Source: Mytilisepta virgata
Lineage: Eukaryota; Mollusca; Bivalvia; Mytilida; Mytilidae
NCBI GenBank assembly: GCA_028015205.1
Contig: CM051511.1
Coordinates: forward strand, 37,535,204-37,599,203
Direction of reading: 5' to 3'
DNA length: 64,000 bases
Shown here: positions 11,691 to 22,192 of the stretch, one piece after another
Numbering within the stretch: the first letter of the stretch is position 1
Layout of the letters: the number at the start of each line of letters is the position of its first letter
Notes under the pieces: model-generated
What the model was told of the DNA's origin: nothing
What the model saw: the letters and a program-made list of their open reading frames with translations, nothing else
The model's database searches: none
Position numbers and translations under genes: made by a program

Positions 11691-12340
11691 GTCAAGGTCA
11701 CAGTATCATGAGAAACTGATGACTGAAGAAGAACGTCGGTACAGAAGGATCCATTAAGTAGTGGCAAACACTCCATTTAGGAATTCATTCTGACACAAAC
11801 CAGATCAAGATACAGAAGAATCGCAGCGCATAAAAATGTGTAAAAACATTAAAAACTCTCATATGTCTTACAGTGGCGTAAAAAGTGAGGAAAAAAGAGT
11901 ATAAATGCATCAAACTAAAGACAAAATTAACTAATCAAGTTTGATGTCTATGTACATTTTCTCCTCTTATCTCCTTATCGTCAAATTAAATTCATTTCTT
12001 GATTGACATTAAACTGCAACAAAATGTGCATATTTCAGCATTTTGCATTTTTTTGTAAATTAATAAAGCACTAAAGTTTTAATGGGGTCACTCTTCTTGT
12101 GTTATTGTGTTATATCATATTTAACTGCTTTAGAAACTTTCTAATTGAACCGAATTTCCGACATACAAAAAGGAAAAAATAAATACCGGTTATAGTCGGT
12201 TCTGGGAAACCTGCACAGACCATTAGAATGATCTTACATTCCTGTGGCACCGTCCCTTGCTGCTCTTTGCCAGTATATCATATCCTCCTTTATCTTTGAT
12301 ACACTATTTCATCGTACCCTGTATTTGATTATTTTGCATA

Positions 12341-12600
12341 AAGGAAGCAACCGATTGATTTTTAGGGGGGGTGTAGGACCCTGCCTGTTTTATTTAGCCG
12401 CAACTTTTATCCTGGACTTTTTTCGGCCGATATCACGGCCGTAATTTTTATTTTCATATAAACCAAAGTATTTCCTAATTGACACAAGTCCTGCATTTGT
12501 TTCCACACCTAAAGTTATCCTGACCTTTTATTGTGCCAAATCCCTGGTCCTGCCTTTTTATTTAAATTTTCATCCTTAAAATCAAATGATCGCTCCTTAA
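12341..12600. mobile_element. Miniature inverted-repeat element, CCTGC-rich family
   Basis: About 260 bp with inverted ends: AAGGAAGCAACCGATTGATT at the left and, read inverted at the right, TTAAGGAGCGATCATTTGAT. The interior contains repeated CCTGC and TCCTG segments followed by T runs. No coding capacity and no clear target duplication. Related copies are at 55715-55966 and 20740-20884. The 66-codon ORF inside is noise. Confidence 0.7.
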
Positions 12601-12944
12601 GGGGCAATTAAGTCCTTTTATAACAGCGACTCTTGATACTTACAGGTGTTTAGTCGTATTTTTCACCCCTCCCCAATGATGAAAAGGTGAAAAAGATCTT
12701 TTTCTCTCATAAATATCATCCGAGGTGCACTTGGGTAAAAAATAACAATAATATATTATGAAAAATGTTAACTTGGACCAAATTACTTTACTCCAGAACA
12801 ACAAGGTAGCGAGAAGAAGCAATTGGTGGCTATAGATATTTTTATGACGATTTACACTTGACTCTCATCTCAAAGCCTATGATAGCTTAAAATTATTATT
12901 AACTCATTTTAATTTGGTTTTTGGTCTTCCAAATGTTTCGGTTT

Positions 12945-13012
12945 TAATGCTGCTGATGAGAGGTAACTCCTTGAAATGCGTCGTATACAGCATAGTATAA
13001 ATTTACTATATC
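12945..13012 (+). ncRNA. Second hammerhead-like motif with different stems
   Basis: CTGATGA (12953-12959) is followed by stem II (GAGG with CCTT, loop TAACT), then GAAA (12973-12976), then stem III (ATGC with GCAT, 10-nt loop) and an ATA cleavage-type triplet ending at 12994. All conserved core positions are present. No convincing stem I is formed by the flanks; the downstream flank has its own small palindrome (TAGTA...TACTA). Stem sequences differ from the family at 18 kb, so this is a separate family or chance. Confidence 0.45.
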
Positions 13013-13014
13013 TA

Positions 13015-14155
13015 ATATCAGTATCTTTGGGTTGTTATTTTTTTCACGGCTCCTTACTTAATTAAGTTGACAACAAAATATACCATCGGATCAGAGCATT
13101 GTTATAAAATACACATTATGAAATTTAAGCTTCTATGGGAAAACCAAAGACAATAAAAATCTGGATCACGAGCACACATTATTTCTATAAAATTAGTTTT
13201 GAAATCAGAATTTCATCCGCCATAATGTACTAATGTTATAGTCTCCTCAACCCCACAGCATTTCCGTGAGTCATGACAATCAACGAAAATCAAGTCATTG
13301 AAATTATTACGTAAAATATATCTGCTATTAGAAATCTATAGTTTGTTCATTTTTTGGTGGGCATTTTAATTTGTATATATAAAAAATGATAGGTATAATA
13401 AGGTGAACTTCACTTTAGCTATAGTCCATAGACGATTTAATTCTGTTTGAATGTTTTATAACCTTATTCTGTTAATTGTGTTATAGTTTTGTCTTCAACC
13501 CTTAGGGGTATATATTTACATTTCTAAAGAAATAAATAAATAAACTATATATATATATCAAAAAGACAAAATCGTCATGGTGTCCTATAACATAAGCCAA
13601 GACCCTGACCACAACAATTACACTGTAAATTGCCGAACTCTGAAAATATTATTAAAAGATTAAACCATTGGATTAAACACGATCGTCAATAAAAACAAAC
13701 CAATGTTTAAATCTAAACTATAAAAACAGTAAATAAAAACAACTACTGAATATTCATGGTAGGGACTAAATTGGGAGAGGCACATGATATAATGTGACGG
13801 GGTCGGCGACAAGTCATATTTCAACCTACAATGTATAACAGTGGCTGAACACCAAATAAAATCAGTCGAAAAATAAATTCAGACGTGCACTAAAGTCTTT
13901 GAAGCAGTTAAGAATGTAAGACGATTAGGAAGCAATATATGAGCATGTGCAGAATGCTCCATGTAATAATGTTGCGAAGAACAATTTCCATTTCGACGTA
14001 GATACGACAAGACATTTATCAAAAATATGCAGTTCTTCTATTCTTCATTTCGATAATACAGCACCACCGCGGTATAGGCCCTTACTGCCTTAAAATCGAA
14101 AGGGCTAAAACGAAGAAGTGGACATGTATACGCCTCTTTTGTTTTAAACACTCTA
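13015..14155. other. Noncoding stretch
   Basis: No gene or recognised repeat except a short TA-rich run at 13545-13558. Confidence 0.5.
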
Positions 14156-14157
14156 AC

Positions 14158-14310
14158 GGCGCTTTCCATTATCCGGTACGTACCGACTTTTACTCATTCT
14201 TCTTCCGGTTCGTCGGGTACGTCATTTTTAACGAACCACTGTAACATACGAGCCAATAATTGAACACGAATCTTTGATTCAATTGGAACGTATCACATAA
14301 TGGAAAGCCA
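14158..14310. mobile_element. Short inverted-repeat element (possible MITE)
   Basis: GCTTTCCATTAT near 14161-14173 is mirrored by ATAATGGAAAGC near 14299-14310, about 150 bp apart, enclosing CG-richer sequence with a GGTACGTACC palindrome. Boundaries and target duplication are unclear. Confidence 0.4.
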
Positions 14311-14314
14311 GTGG

Positions 14315-17300
14315 AAAGCACCCCAAGTCTAATTGGTTTAAAGCAGTGTCTTTACCAGACGATATTTTACATATGCATTACTATATGCATTGTATAATTT
14401 CACTATGTGAATTAAATGCTCACTTGATATGTTGTTCCATTGCATGTTAATTGTTCTGGACAATTCTTTAACCCTTGTCAATAAAATGATTGTCTTATGA
14501 AAAAGCGTTGCGTTTCCAGTACTCTCAGTACTTTGATTTAAAGAGTCAAGATATCTAAGTATGCAAAGATCCATTTATAACACTGAGTTAACCCTACTTT
14601 AAAACAATACGAAACCAAAATTACAGACAAAATAAAAAGATGAGCAAAGCAAAATCAGCAGATTTTGCAGATTTAACAAAACAGAATGAAGAATATATTA
14701 TAATTTTCCGTGAACTAACACGCATATAATTCTTAAGCAAATTCGAATGGTATCGAATTGTGACCGCTGTTGAATCAGTTAAGGATACAACCTTGCTATT
14801 TTTGTATTTGTTTGTTTGACTTATGACTCTATGATACCACTTTAGTCTCACACCTGTTTTTTTCGTACCATAACGGGACATGTCGTGGCTAATACTAAAT
14901 TGCCTCTCAGATGTACAATAACAGTTTGAAATTTAACACGTGTGAAGTGTCTCGGGGCAATAAAATTTGATTCACATCACTTTAGAAAAACAGGTGTTCG
15001 AAAATACTTGCTTCGGCCAAGTACATATTTTGAACATAGTACTGCACTTAGTTTTATTTTACACTCCAGATGTTGCAGGTTCTTCAGGATACCATTTGTG
15101 GCATTCTTTTTTATGTAATATATATTTATGGATCTAGGGTGATTGAACAAACATTCTATGATAATTACAGTATTGAAACATTGGGACCATTACATTAATT
15201 CTATATAAGACATTAAATTACAACTGTGTTCTTTTTATTAGTTGAATCTCAACACATAAGTTGTCAAACTGCTCACTACTACCCCTTCTTATCGTTAATA
15301 TGTAATAGGGTGCTGGTGAAAATAGGAACTACAACCTTCAGCTACTAGATCGTTCCCCTCTGAAAACTCACCAGTAAATTGAGAAAAAAGTTAGCACTAA
15401 TGAGACTGTAGAAACCTGCTACCGATTCGTATATACACATAATGTATTTTCTATACTCTTGTTGGAAAAGCAGGAAAATTGCATCAGAGAAAATATAATT
15501 TGTTTCTTACATTGTCTTTCTATGGGGTTTAGAGGAGGTTACGGTATTATGATTTAAGAACACCTTTTTGAGCCGTTATTTTTACATTACCCGATAAGCA
15601 TTGAACTTTTCCACTTTAGTTTCTCACAAGATTCTTTGAGAATAAGATCAAGTCGTTAACTTGCAGTTTTACTTAATAAAGCTTAAATTCGAACATGTGT
15701 TATGGATGTCAGCTAATGAAGTTCCATGGCCACGAGGGACGCCCTCTTGATAATTTTCCCATGAAGAAATCGTTAAAGAAAACATAATAAAATTTCACAT
15801 CCTTTGTTTAGACGGGATTTACGTCTGTATAAATTTTATTATACTGCGACAAAATAACAGAATCTGTGAAAAATTCTTCAGTGTAAAAAGAAACTGGAAA
15901 GTTTTGATTTTATTCGTTAATTTTATTGTCCGCTGGTAATTAGTTGTAACAGGATAGTCTAATAACCAAGTTTTATGTGCTCAACAATTTAATTTCGGAA
16001 GTCAGTTATAAAGAATGTTTACAGCGTTGGATCATCATGTTCTCTTTCAAAGTGATCGCCGCTTATTTAATGGTTTATTGAAAATTCGTTTCATTTTTAA
16101 AGAAATGGGGGAATTTCAACAACCGTTAACGAAAATCAAGCCGATCAGGTGAAGGCTAAATATGATGTTGGTTTAACAATTTCTTTACGTAGTTCAGAAC
16201 AAGCTACGAAGTGTACATGTATACGTAATTTCCCTGTAATATAAATGTAAAAAAGGGTACATATTAAGTTCAACAAACGTTATTATACATGTATGGCATT
16301 GTAGTGGGGGGAATATGAAGATTTATTCACATCAGAAATATCATATTCCCCCAGGGACTTCATTTTTGTGAGTTAAAACTTGTTTGGGTTATGATACCTG
16401 ATATGCCAAGAACAAAGTATACGTCCTAATTAAAATTTTGTTAATTCTTAATATCTTGACTTTCACGATATTCCGCACGTCATGGATATTTGTATGGTAA
16501 GTGCCGATTTCTGCATCTCCGGTAAGAATCGCCATGTTATCTGGTGTGTCAAGTTTTGTGGTCCCAAGACACCATTCAATCTTTCAGTATAAAAGATGCT
16601 AGCCAATGTATAAACGAAACATATAAGCAATCTTTAGTTAGCCATACTTATCGACCATATTTTAATTGGTTTATTTGGGTATAACACAAAACAAACCATC
16701 CATATCTCTAAAATATATTTCTTATCACACGGTACAGCTCTCCAATATGAAATAATACTGGCTATCATGAATCGATTTGCAGGATGTCTTCATCGGCGTG
16801 GTCAGATTAAATTAGTGTTGGTCGGATATCAAAGTGGTAAAAATGGTCTGGGGAATGTCAATTCTCACTCAAAAACTTATTCACGTATCGTAGAAAATAT
16901 AACTGTAAGAAACGTTGCAAAATTTAGACATTTCGTATAGCACGCCTCTCTTGCCAAATGTATGTTTAAATTTTTTTTTAAATTCAAATTAATTTATTGT
17001 CATAAAACATAAAGTTTATGACAAAACAGATTAACAAATACACACTGAAGCGCTGAACAAAAAAATATAAATCTGTATTGCAAAAATACAGAGCAAGTTT
17101 ATCTCTGTGTCGTGGGATAAGAAATTTATCCCATAAAAGCATGTTATACCAGAAAAAAAGTTAAAACGAGAATCACGTGCCATATTTTGTACACTGAAGG
17201 CGTTAGCAAAAACGGATCTCGAAATTTTGAATAGTGCAGGGGTGCATTTTGGGATTTTCAAAATGGAACAAAACAAATCCTTAAACTTTTTCATATTTAT

Positions 17301-17925
17301 GCTTCCATTAAGGAGGGGGCACACTCCTCCTATTGGATCCGCCCCGAATAGTAACAGTTTACTTATCAATGAGACCACAGTGTGGTCGCTTTGTGCAAAT
17401 AAGAAAATTTCATTTACGTTTTCCAGTAATTGACATGTTCGCATGGAAAGAAATACTTTTCGATTTTTAAACTCCCTTAATTTACATATACTGAAAAATA
17501 AAAGGATTTCAAAATAGATAAACTGTAACTAAAAGCCCAGTCATCATACGGGAATACATATTTGAATAATTCATAAATACAAACGCCTGGAATTATCAAC
17601 CTTTTTATCTTGGTAGGGAATCGGTGGTTACGTGTCTCAAAATTTGTCTCGGCGTGATTTGGAATAAATTAAATTATACTAAATGCTTTTATCAGATCTA
17701 CTGAGTGGAAAATGAACAAATTTAAATGAATTAAAAAGTCCGCTGAGACAGACCAACTATATGTGTTAGTAATTTAATTTAAATAACTCGACCGGATGGA
17801 TATACACATACACCAAAACTTTTTTCTCCTTAAATCAAGTGATGATTAATAACCAAACCGTGCTGAAATCCAGATTTATGCGTTTCGAAAATGTTAATGA
17901 ATGAATAAATGGGACACCTTATTAA
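14315..17925. other. Noncoding stretch
   Basis: No supported gene. The largest ORF is antisense 17031-17444 (137 codons), with no domain I recognise. It overlaps an opposite-strand ORF and a GGAGGGGGCACACTCCTCC palindrome-rich segment of repeat character, so I treat it as noise. Confidence 0.5.
16307..16352. repeat. Perfect 12-bp inverted repeat
   Basis: GGGGGAATATGA (16307-16318) pairs with TCATATTCCCCC (16341-16352) around a 22-nt loop. Unknown role; could be a foldback remnant. Confidence 0.7.
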
Positions 17926-18078
17926 GGGAGCAACTTTTTACTTTTTACGGAGAACAGCAAAAAAAAGTGACATTGTAATTTTTTTCGCCGCATTCCATGA
18001 ACCTGCATTTTTTAATTCATGGCTTTTAGTAATTTTAATTCAGTTGCTCTTCAACCTTTTGGATTTCACCATTTAGGC

Positions 18079-18148
18079 CTTGAGCACAACTGATGAGTTT
18101 TAAATCGACAAAATGTGCACATATTGTGCATCAAAATTGGTATCAAAG
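18079..18148 (+). ncRNA. Hammerhead-like motif, upstream copy, core mutated
   Basis: CTGATGA at 18090-18096 is intact, but the GAAA box reads AAAA at 18110-18113, changing the conserved G. Stem III (ATGTGC with GTGCAT) and the ATC cleavage triplet (18130-18132) are intact. Stem I can form from CAA/TTG plus CTTGA with TCAAAG. Predicted inactive because of the core change. Confidence 0.55.
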
Positions 18149-18425
18149 AAGTTATTTTTAACGAATGAGTTGATGCCACTGCTGGTGGACTCTAAGTCCC
18201 CGAAGGTATCCCCAACTCAGTTGCTATAGTATTTGGATACAAGCCCGAAATTGATACTTAAAATTTACTGTAACAAAAATGTAAAATTTGCAAAAACTAA
18301 GGAGTATCTCCCTCGTGCATAGCTCTGTCCTTAGATGGTTTGGGCATAACCCTTTTGGTCATTTTGGTAATTTGGAATTGCTCTTCAAACTTTTGGATTA
18401 TTGTTTCGGATTTCACCATTTACGC

Positions 18426-18495
18426 CTTTGTCCCAACTGATGAGTCCTAAATCGACGAAATGTTCACATCTTGTGCATTAAAATTGGCATCAAAG
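18426..18495 (+). ncRNA. Hammerhead-like motif, best-preserved copy
   Basis: CTGATGA (18437-18443), stem II GTC...GAC with a 7-nt loop, GAAA (18457-18460). Stem III is 6 positions with one mismatch, then an ATT cleavage triplet ending at 18479. Stem I can form as CCAA (18433-18436) with TTGG (18484-18487), a small internal loop, and CTTTG (18426-18430) with CAAAG (18491-18495). The odd point is a four-A bulge between the cleavage site and the first stem I pair, not usual for type I hammerheads. Confidence 0.6.
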
Positions 18496-19199
18496 AATTT
18501 ATTTCAGTGCAACCAGATGATATTAAATTCTGCATTTTTTCACCACGGTTTTGATATGGAAGAAGGTATGTGGCTTAATTTTTGACATAAAACCCTTACA
18601 TATACCCGACAAAACTTTAAGCAAAGGAACAACGTTTTATTTTGGACGTGGATTTTTTCACAAAATTTGGGATGCAGCCTTTCTTCGAATCTGCTTCGTC
18701 CTCTCCCTTTCAAAAATCAAATGGTTATTTCCGAAAAAATATTTCAATGTATGATATAATCAAGAGATCAAATTATTTCAAATTAATTATATTTGCAATA
18801 ATGTTTTACGGTAATGTTCAGCTATTTCACTATTTTTTACTAAAATTGACGGATTAATTTCAGTCTTGTTTATTTGTTTTAATAATATACATGTATTTGA
18901 CATGCCATGAATTTTATTGCATATAAAACTAACCTTTGACATACCATGAATTTTATTTAAGACGAAAACCACAAAAATCTAAGCGAATTAGAATGGAAAC
19001 GCCATTACTAGTGTTGCGGTAATGGAATGAAACTGAGATACAGGGATGTAATTAATACATCACTTGAGCGTTTTTCATAACCTATCACTGTAGTGTCAAT
19101 CATAACATTGATTTTGATTCAGATTTCTAATTTATAAGTTGCAGTGAATCAGAATAAAGTTTTCTCCTTTATAATCTTAAGTTTTAATCTGAAGTCTGG

Positions 19200-19465
19200 T
19201 TTTCACTTCTGATTTCTGGTTTTGTGTGTTCTTGCATCGATTTTCTGTTTAATCAATTATAATTTATCGGGTAATTAATCAAATGCTACTTCACAACAAA
19301 TAACAAATGATGTCCATTTCGACACATCCTGATGACGCTTAATTAATGATATGATTTATTTTATTTATATGGAGTTACGGACTACTGTCAGTACTGTGTA
19401 AATAGACAAATGTACTAATTAATGTACTCTGGTTTTCTGTGTAAATAACCGATACCTTTAATGGA
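19200..19465 (+). repeat. Unknown dispersed repeat, copy 1 of 3
   Basis: Ordered blocks are shared with 31320-31555 and 32050-32320: AATTAATCAAAT, ATGATTTATTTT, GTACTAATTAATG and GTGTAAATAACC. Same strand in all three. No coding potential and no terminal repeats seen. Family not recognised. Confidence 0.65.
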
Positions 19466-19757
19466 GAAAGTTAAAAGAAAGAATATTCTCAGCAGGAATA
19501 CTAAATATCATTAAGCTTGTGAATGTCTCATTTGTTAATGACTATCCATTAAAGACAGGTGAAAAGGGATTTCAAAGAGAGTCAAGCTCCAAAATATGAT
19601 AAAAAATATGCAGAAATTTTTTCCTGGAATCGGCCTCGACAACTTCCTACCTAAAAATCGTTCAGTTGTTCACGTATGTTTTACTTGTAGTTTGCAAAAT
19701 ATATAGTTTTTGATTTGGTATGCAAACCCATGCTTAAACTCATCATGGGACCAGCAT

Positions 19758-19940
19758 TCAGGGGCAGATCCAGGATCTTTGAAAAGGGGGGGGGGGCAAA
19801 AAATATATTTTGACGATTTTATGTGAAAAAATCATATATATCGATAAAAAAAGATATTTTTTTGCGATCAAAGGTGATGGGGGGGGGGGGGGGGGGGGAT
19901 TGCGTCCGCTTTCTACGCTCCACTCTGGGTCCGCCACTGA
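19758..19940. mobile_element. hAT-like miniature inverted-repeat element
   Basis: The left end TCAGGGGCAGATCCAG and the inverted right end TCAGTGGCGGACCCAG match at 13 of 16 positions, and the CAGNGGC start is typical of hAT-type termini. The interior holds two G runs (about 19785 and 19880) and AT-rich sequence. A convincing 8-bp target duplication was not found, so the superfamily is an inference. Confidence 0.55.
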
Positions 19941-20507
19941 CATTTCATCTGTTGCTTAAAATATTTGCAAAGATTTAAGCTAGTTTACTGAACGAACGTG
20001 TGAGCGATATATAGGATTGACTTGTTGCCTGCAGTTAAGACTAATTTATATTCCACTCTAAGCATAAAGTATCTGCTAACTAATCTCTGAAAGAAGACGA
20101 GAGATTAATGGTCCATGACCACTTGTCCAGAGGACATTAATGGATCTCTATCTTAATAATTCATATATCAAAGTGGGAGGTGAGCTGCCTGTTTGTATGT
20201 GTGTTCCCTGTCTCCATTGTCTGGTTTAAACGACGAATAAATTAAAGTCGTTTTTTTGACAAAGAGTTTGTTGACTTAAGTCCATTTGAGGATAAAATTG
20301 ACTCAAATTGAAAAGTGTTGAACTTTCTATTGGTATGTGTTTTATTTCAAAATATTTTTTATATATACGATATGATATATCAAGGAATATTTTAAATACA
20401 TATAGATGGGACACAAAAATGATCATTTGGGTCAATAATGGGAATGTTCCGGAATCGCATTCCAATACATGTACAGCCTGAATCTTCTGTGACCCGAGTT
20501 AATTTTT

Positions 20508-20514
20508 AAGTTTT

Positions 20515-20566
<52 letters not shown>

Positions 20567-20570
20567 TTCA
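20508..20570. repeat. (TTTA)n microsatellite
   Basis: About 14 TTTA units, the last ending TTCATTATT. Confidence 0.97.
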
Positions 20571-20739
20571 TTATTAGGTGTAATAATAATAATTTTTTTA
20601 CAGATTTGATAAAGGGTTTGAGCCAGAACACATCCTAGACGAAAATCTGAAATTCCAGCAGAACAGATACAGATCTTTTATTTTTCCAATCACGGAGCCC
20701 ATTACTGGACATAACAAACATGGAGGAATTTAAATAAAC

Positions 20740-20884
20740 TAGGACGCAAAATAATTGGTGAAAAAGGGCAGCTCAAAATTCTGGTGAAAAAAAGGGGGGT
20801 TTATGATTTCCTGCGAAAAAAATCAGGATCAAAGATAACTTTTCCTGAAGATTTCCTATAAAAATCAAATGGTTGCTCCCTTAA
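20740..20884. mobile_element. CCTGC-type element, truncated copy
   Basis: The right terminal repeat AAAAATCAAATGGTTGCTCC is the best-preserved of the family (20870-20884 region). Upstream are GGGCAG, CCTGCGAAAAAA and CCTGAAG segments. The left terminal repeat is missing. Confidence 0.6.
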
Positions 20885-21059
20885 AGCAGAAGTGAGAACC
20901 TTGTTAGAACTTGTTAGAAATAACAAGTTATGCAATTTATAAGTGTCTAGGGAAAAAGTAGCAATCGGAAGATCTAAAATGAAATGTCAAACTTTTATCA
21001 AGGCTTATATCACTTTTGTTATTTCACCTGTCCCATGAGGCCATGTTGATTTACAATCA

Positions 21060-21491
21060 CTCCTCCTGCGTGTATTTACATTTCCCGTCCCTTCGTGCAA
21101 AACAACAAGTCAAAATGAAATGAAACTTGATGTGAAGTCTGTAAAGTTCTTATATCTGGCCTGTTTAAACTATATGTCAGAGTGATATCAAATTCAAAAT
21201 TCAAACTTAATTGCAAAACAAACAAAACAATATTTGGTCTTTCCTCAGTTCTAATGATTGTTATATAAAAGACGCTACTGTCTTAAAATCATCAGGTGCT
21301 GATGGATTCAAAATAGTTTTAAATTTTTCTATATTATGGGAAGTGAAATTAGGATAATTTCCTATAAAACTGTTTAAAAAGGTTTCTCTCAATTTCGTAT
21401 TAATCTTACAATTGAAGAAAAAATGTGATATCACTAAAACAGGAAAACCAACAATATCAAAACATGAAAGGAGGACTCTAAAATGAAATTT
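21060..21491 (-). pseudogene. LINE (non-LTR retrotransposon) C-terminal relic
   Basis: Minus-strand translation ending at a stop at 21261 gives SHFFFNCKIN...LRETFLNSFIG..., the tail of a reverse-transcriptase polyprotein with the His-X4-Cys half of the usual CCHC knuckle. The upstream Cys is present but its partner is changed (CFDI). The remainder, 21060-21260, is likely its 3' untranslated region. The LTR retrotransposon is inserted directly at its upstream edge. Confidence 0.6.
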
Positions 21492-21495
21492 CTAT
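21492..21495. repeat. 4-bp target-site duplication, left copy
   Basis: CTAT immediately precedes the TG of the 5' LTR. The same CTAT follows the CA of the 3' LTR at 27516-27519. Confidence 0.85.
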
Positions 21496-22104
21496 TGTTA
21501 TGATATTGTAATTATTATATTTATTTATCTTGGCCTGGTTTGTTTTGTGTGGCCTTGTGACGTGTATAATGTGTTTACATAATACTTATAGTTGTTTACC
21601 AAATAATGTTATAACTGCGCAGTTTAGAAATCACTGGAACAATAATGGATACTGGTGGAATGACTAGAACTTTCTATTTGACTTACGTAATAATTATGGT
21701 GTGATTCGAACTTCTACCGTATTCCAGAAGTTTCCGTTCTACAGTATATATATGGACACGAAAGTTAAACTTGGAGAGCATAGCATATTGGACCGTACAT
21801 AGACATTCTTGTGTTCTCAGCTGTTGGATTTATTTACGTTTCATACATCGTACTTGACAGACTGTTATTTTCATTACATCATACTAGATTGTGACTGATT
21901 GGATATAATATTCCGTTTGGATTCAGGCAACAGTGACCAGAATTCCGGATCAAGAAAAAACAGGATTTTGAACAGTTAAGTTGACATTTTAGTTTTTTTT
22001 GTAATATTTTTGTAAACTTTGTATATATAATAAATCTTGTTAAATTTTATTATTGATTTGTGTCTTTTGTTGGCTACATTTTAAAGGTGATTTCGGCCGT
22101 AACA
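21496..22104 (+). repeat. 5' LTR
   Basis: 609 bp, TG...CA ends, same length and apparently the same sequence as 26907-27515. It holds a TATA-like run (21745-21753) and an AATAAA (22029-22034), the expected start and 3'-processing signals. Confidence 0.96.
21745..21753 (+). promoter_or_regulatory. LTR TATA box
   Basis: TATATATAT about 250 bp into the LTR, the only strong TATA-type run ahead of the AATAAA in the LTR. Transcription would start about 25-35 bp downstream and define the R region. Confidence 0.5.
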
Positions 22105-22109
22105 GAAAT

Positions 22110-22127
22110 TGGGGGCTCGTCCGGGAT
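22110..22127 (+). promoter_or_regulatory. Primer-binding site for tRNA-Pro
   Basis: TGGGGGCTCGTCCGGGAT begins five bases after the LTR. It is the 18-nt complement of the tRNA-Pro 3' end and the same site used by murine leukaemia virus. This is where minus-strand DNA synthesis would be primed. Confidence 0.92.
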
Positions 22128-22192
22128 AACGTTAATATCTTAATAAATTTTTTCAGTATTTTTATTAGAATTAGCCAACAAAATTCTACAAA

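Larger units (their letters stand above)
18044..18505 (+). mobile_element. Retrozyme-like dimer: two hammerhead motifs bracketing a 347-nt unit
   Basis: A block starting TTGCTCTTCAA...TTTTGGATT...TTTCACCATTTA and ending in a hammerhead-like motif occurs twice (from 18044 and from 18378). Predicted cleavage points are after 18132 and after 18479, so the unit between them is 347 nt. The spacer has GATGCCACTGCTGGTGGACT, a TCCCCGAAGGTATCCCC block and CCTCGTGCATAGC. No protein is encoded. The layout matches non-autonomous retroelements that make small circular RNAs (retrozymes). Confidence 0.62.
17926..18735. mobile_element. CCTGC-type inverted-repeat element interrupted by a retrozyme-like dimer
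   Basis: The left end TTAAGGGAGCAAC (about 17925-17937) and the right end AAAAATCAAATGGTTATTTCC (about 18712-18732) look like the two termini of the 12341-12600 family. CCTGCATTTTTT segments lie inside both flanks. The retrozyme-like dimer (18044-18500) occupies the middle, which explains the excess length. Inferred nesting. Confidence 0.45.

Noticed and set aside
17031..17444. 137-codon antisense ORF
   Set aside because: No recognisable domain, overlaps an opposite ORF and runs through a repeat-like segment with GGAGGGGGC...CTCCTCC.
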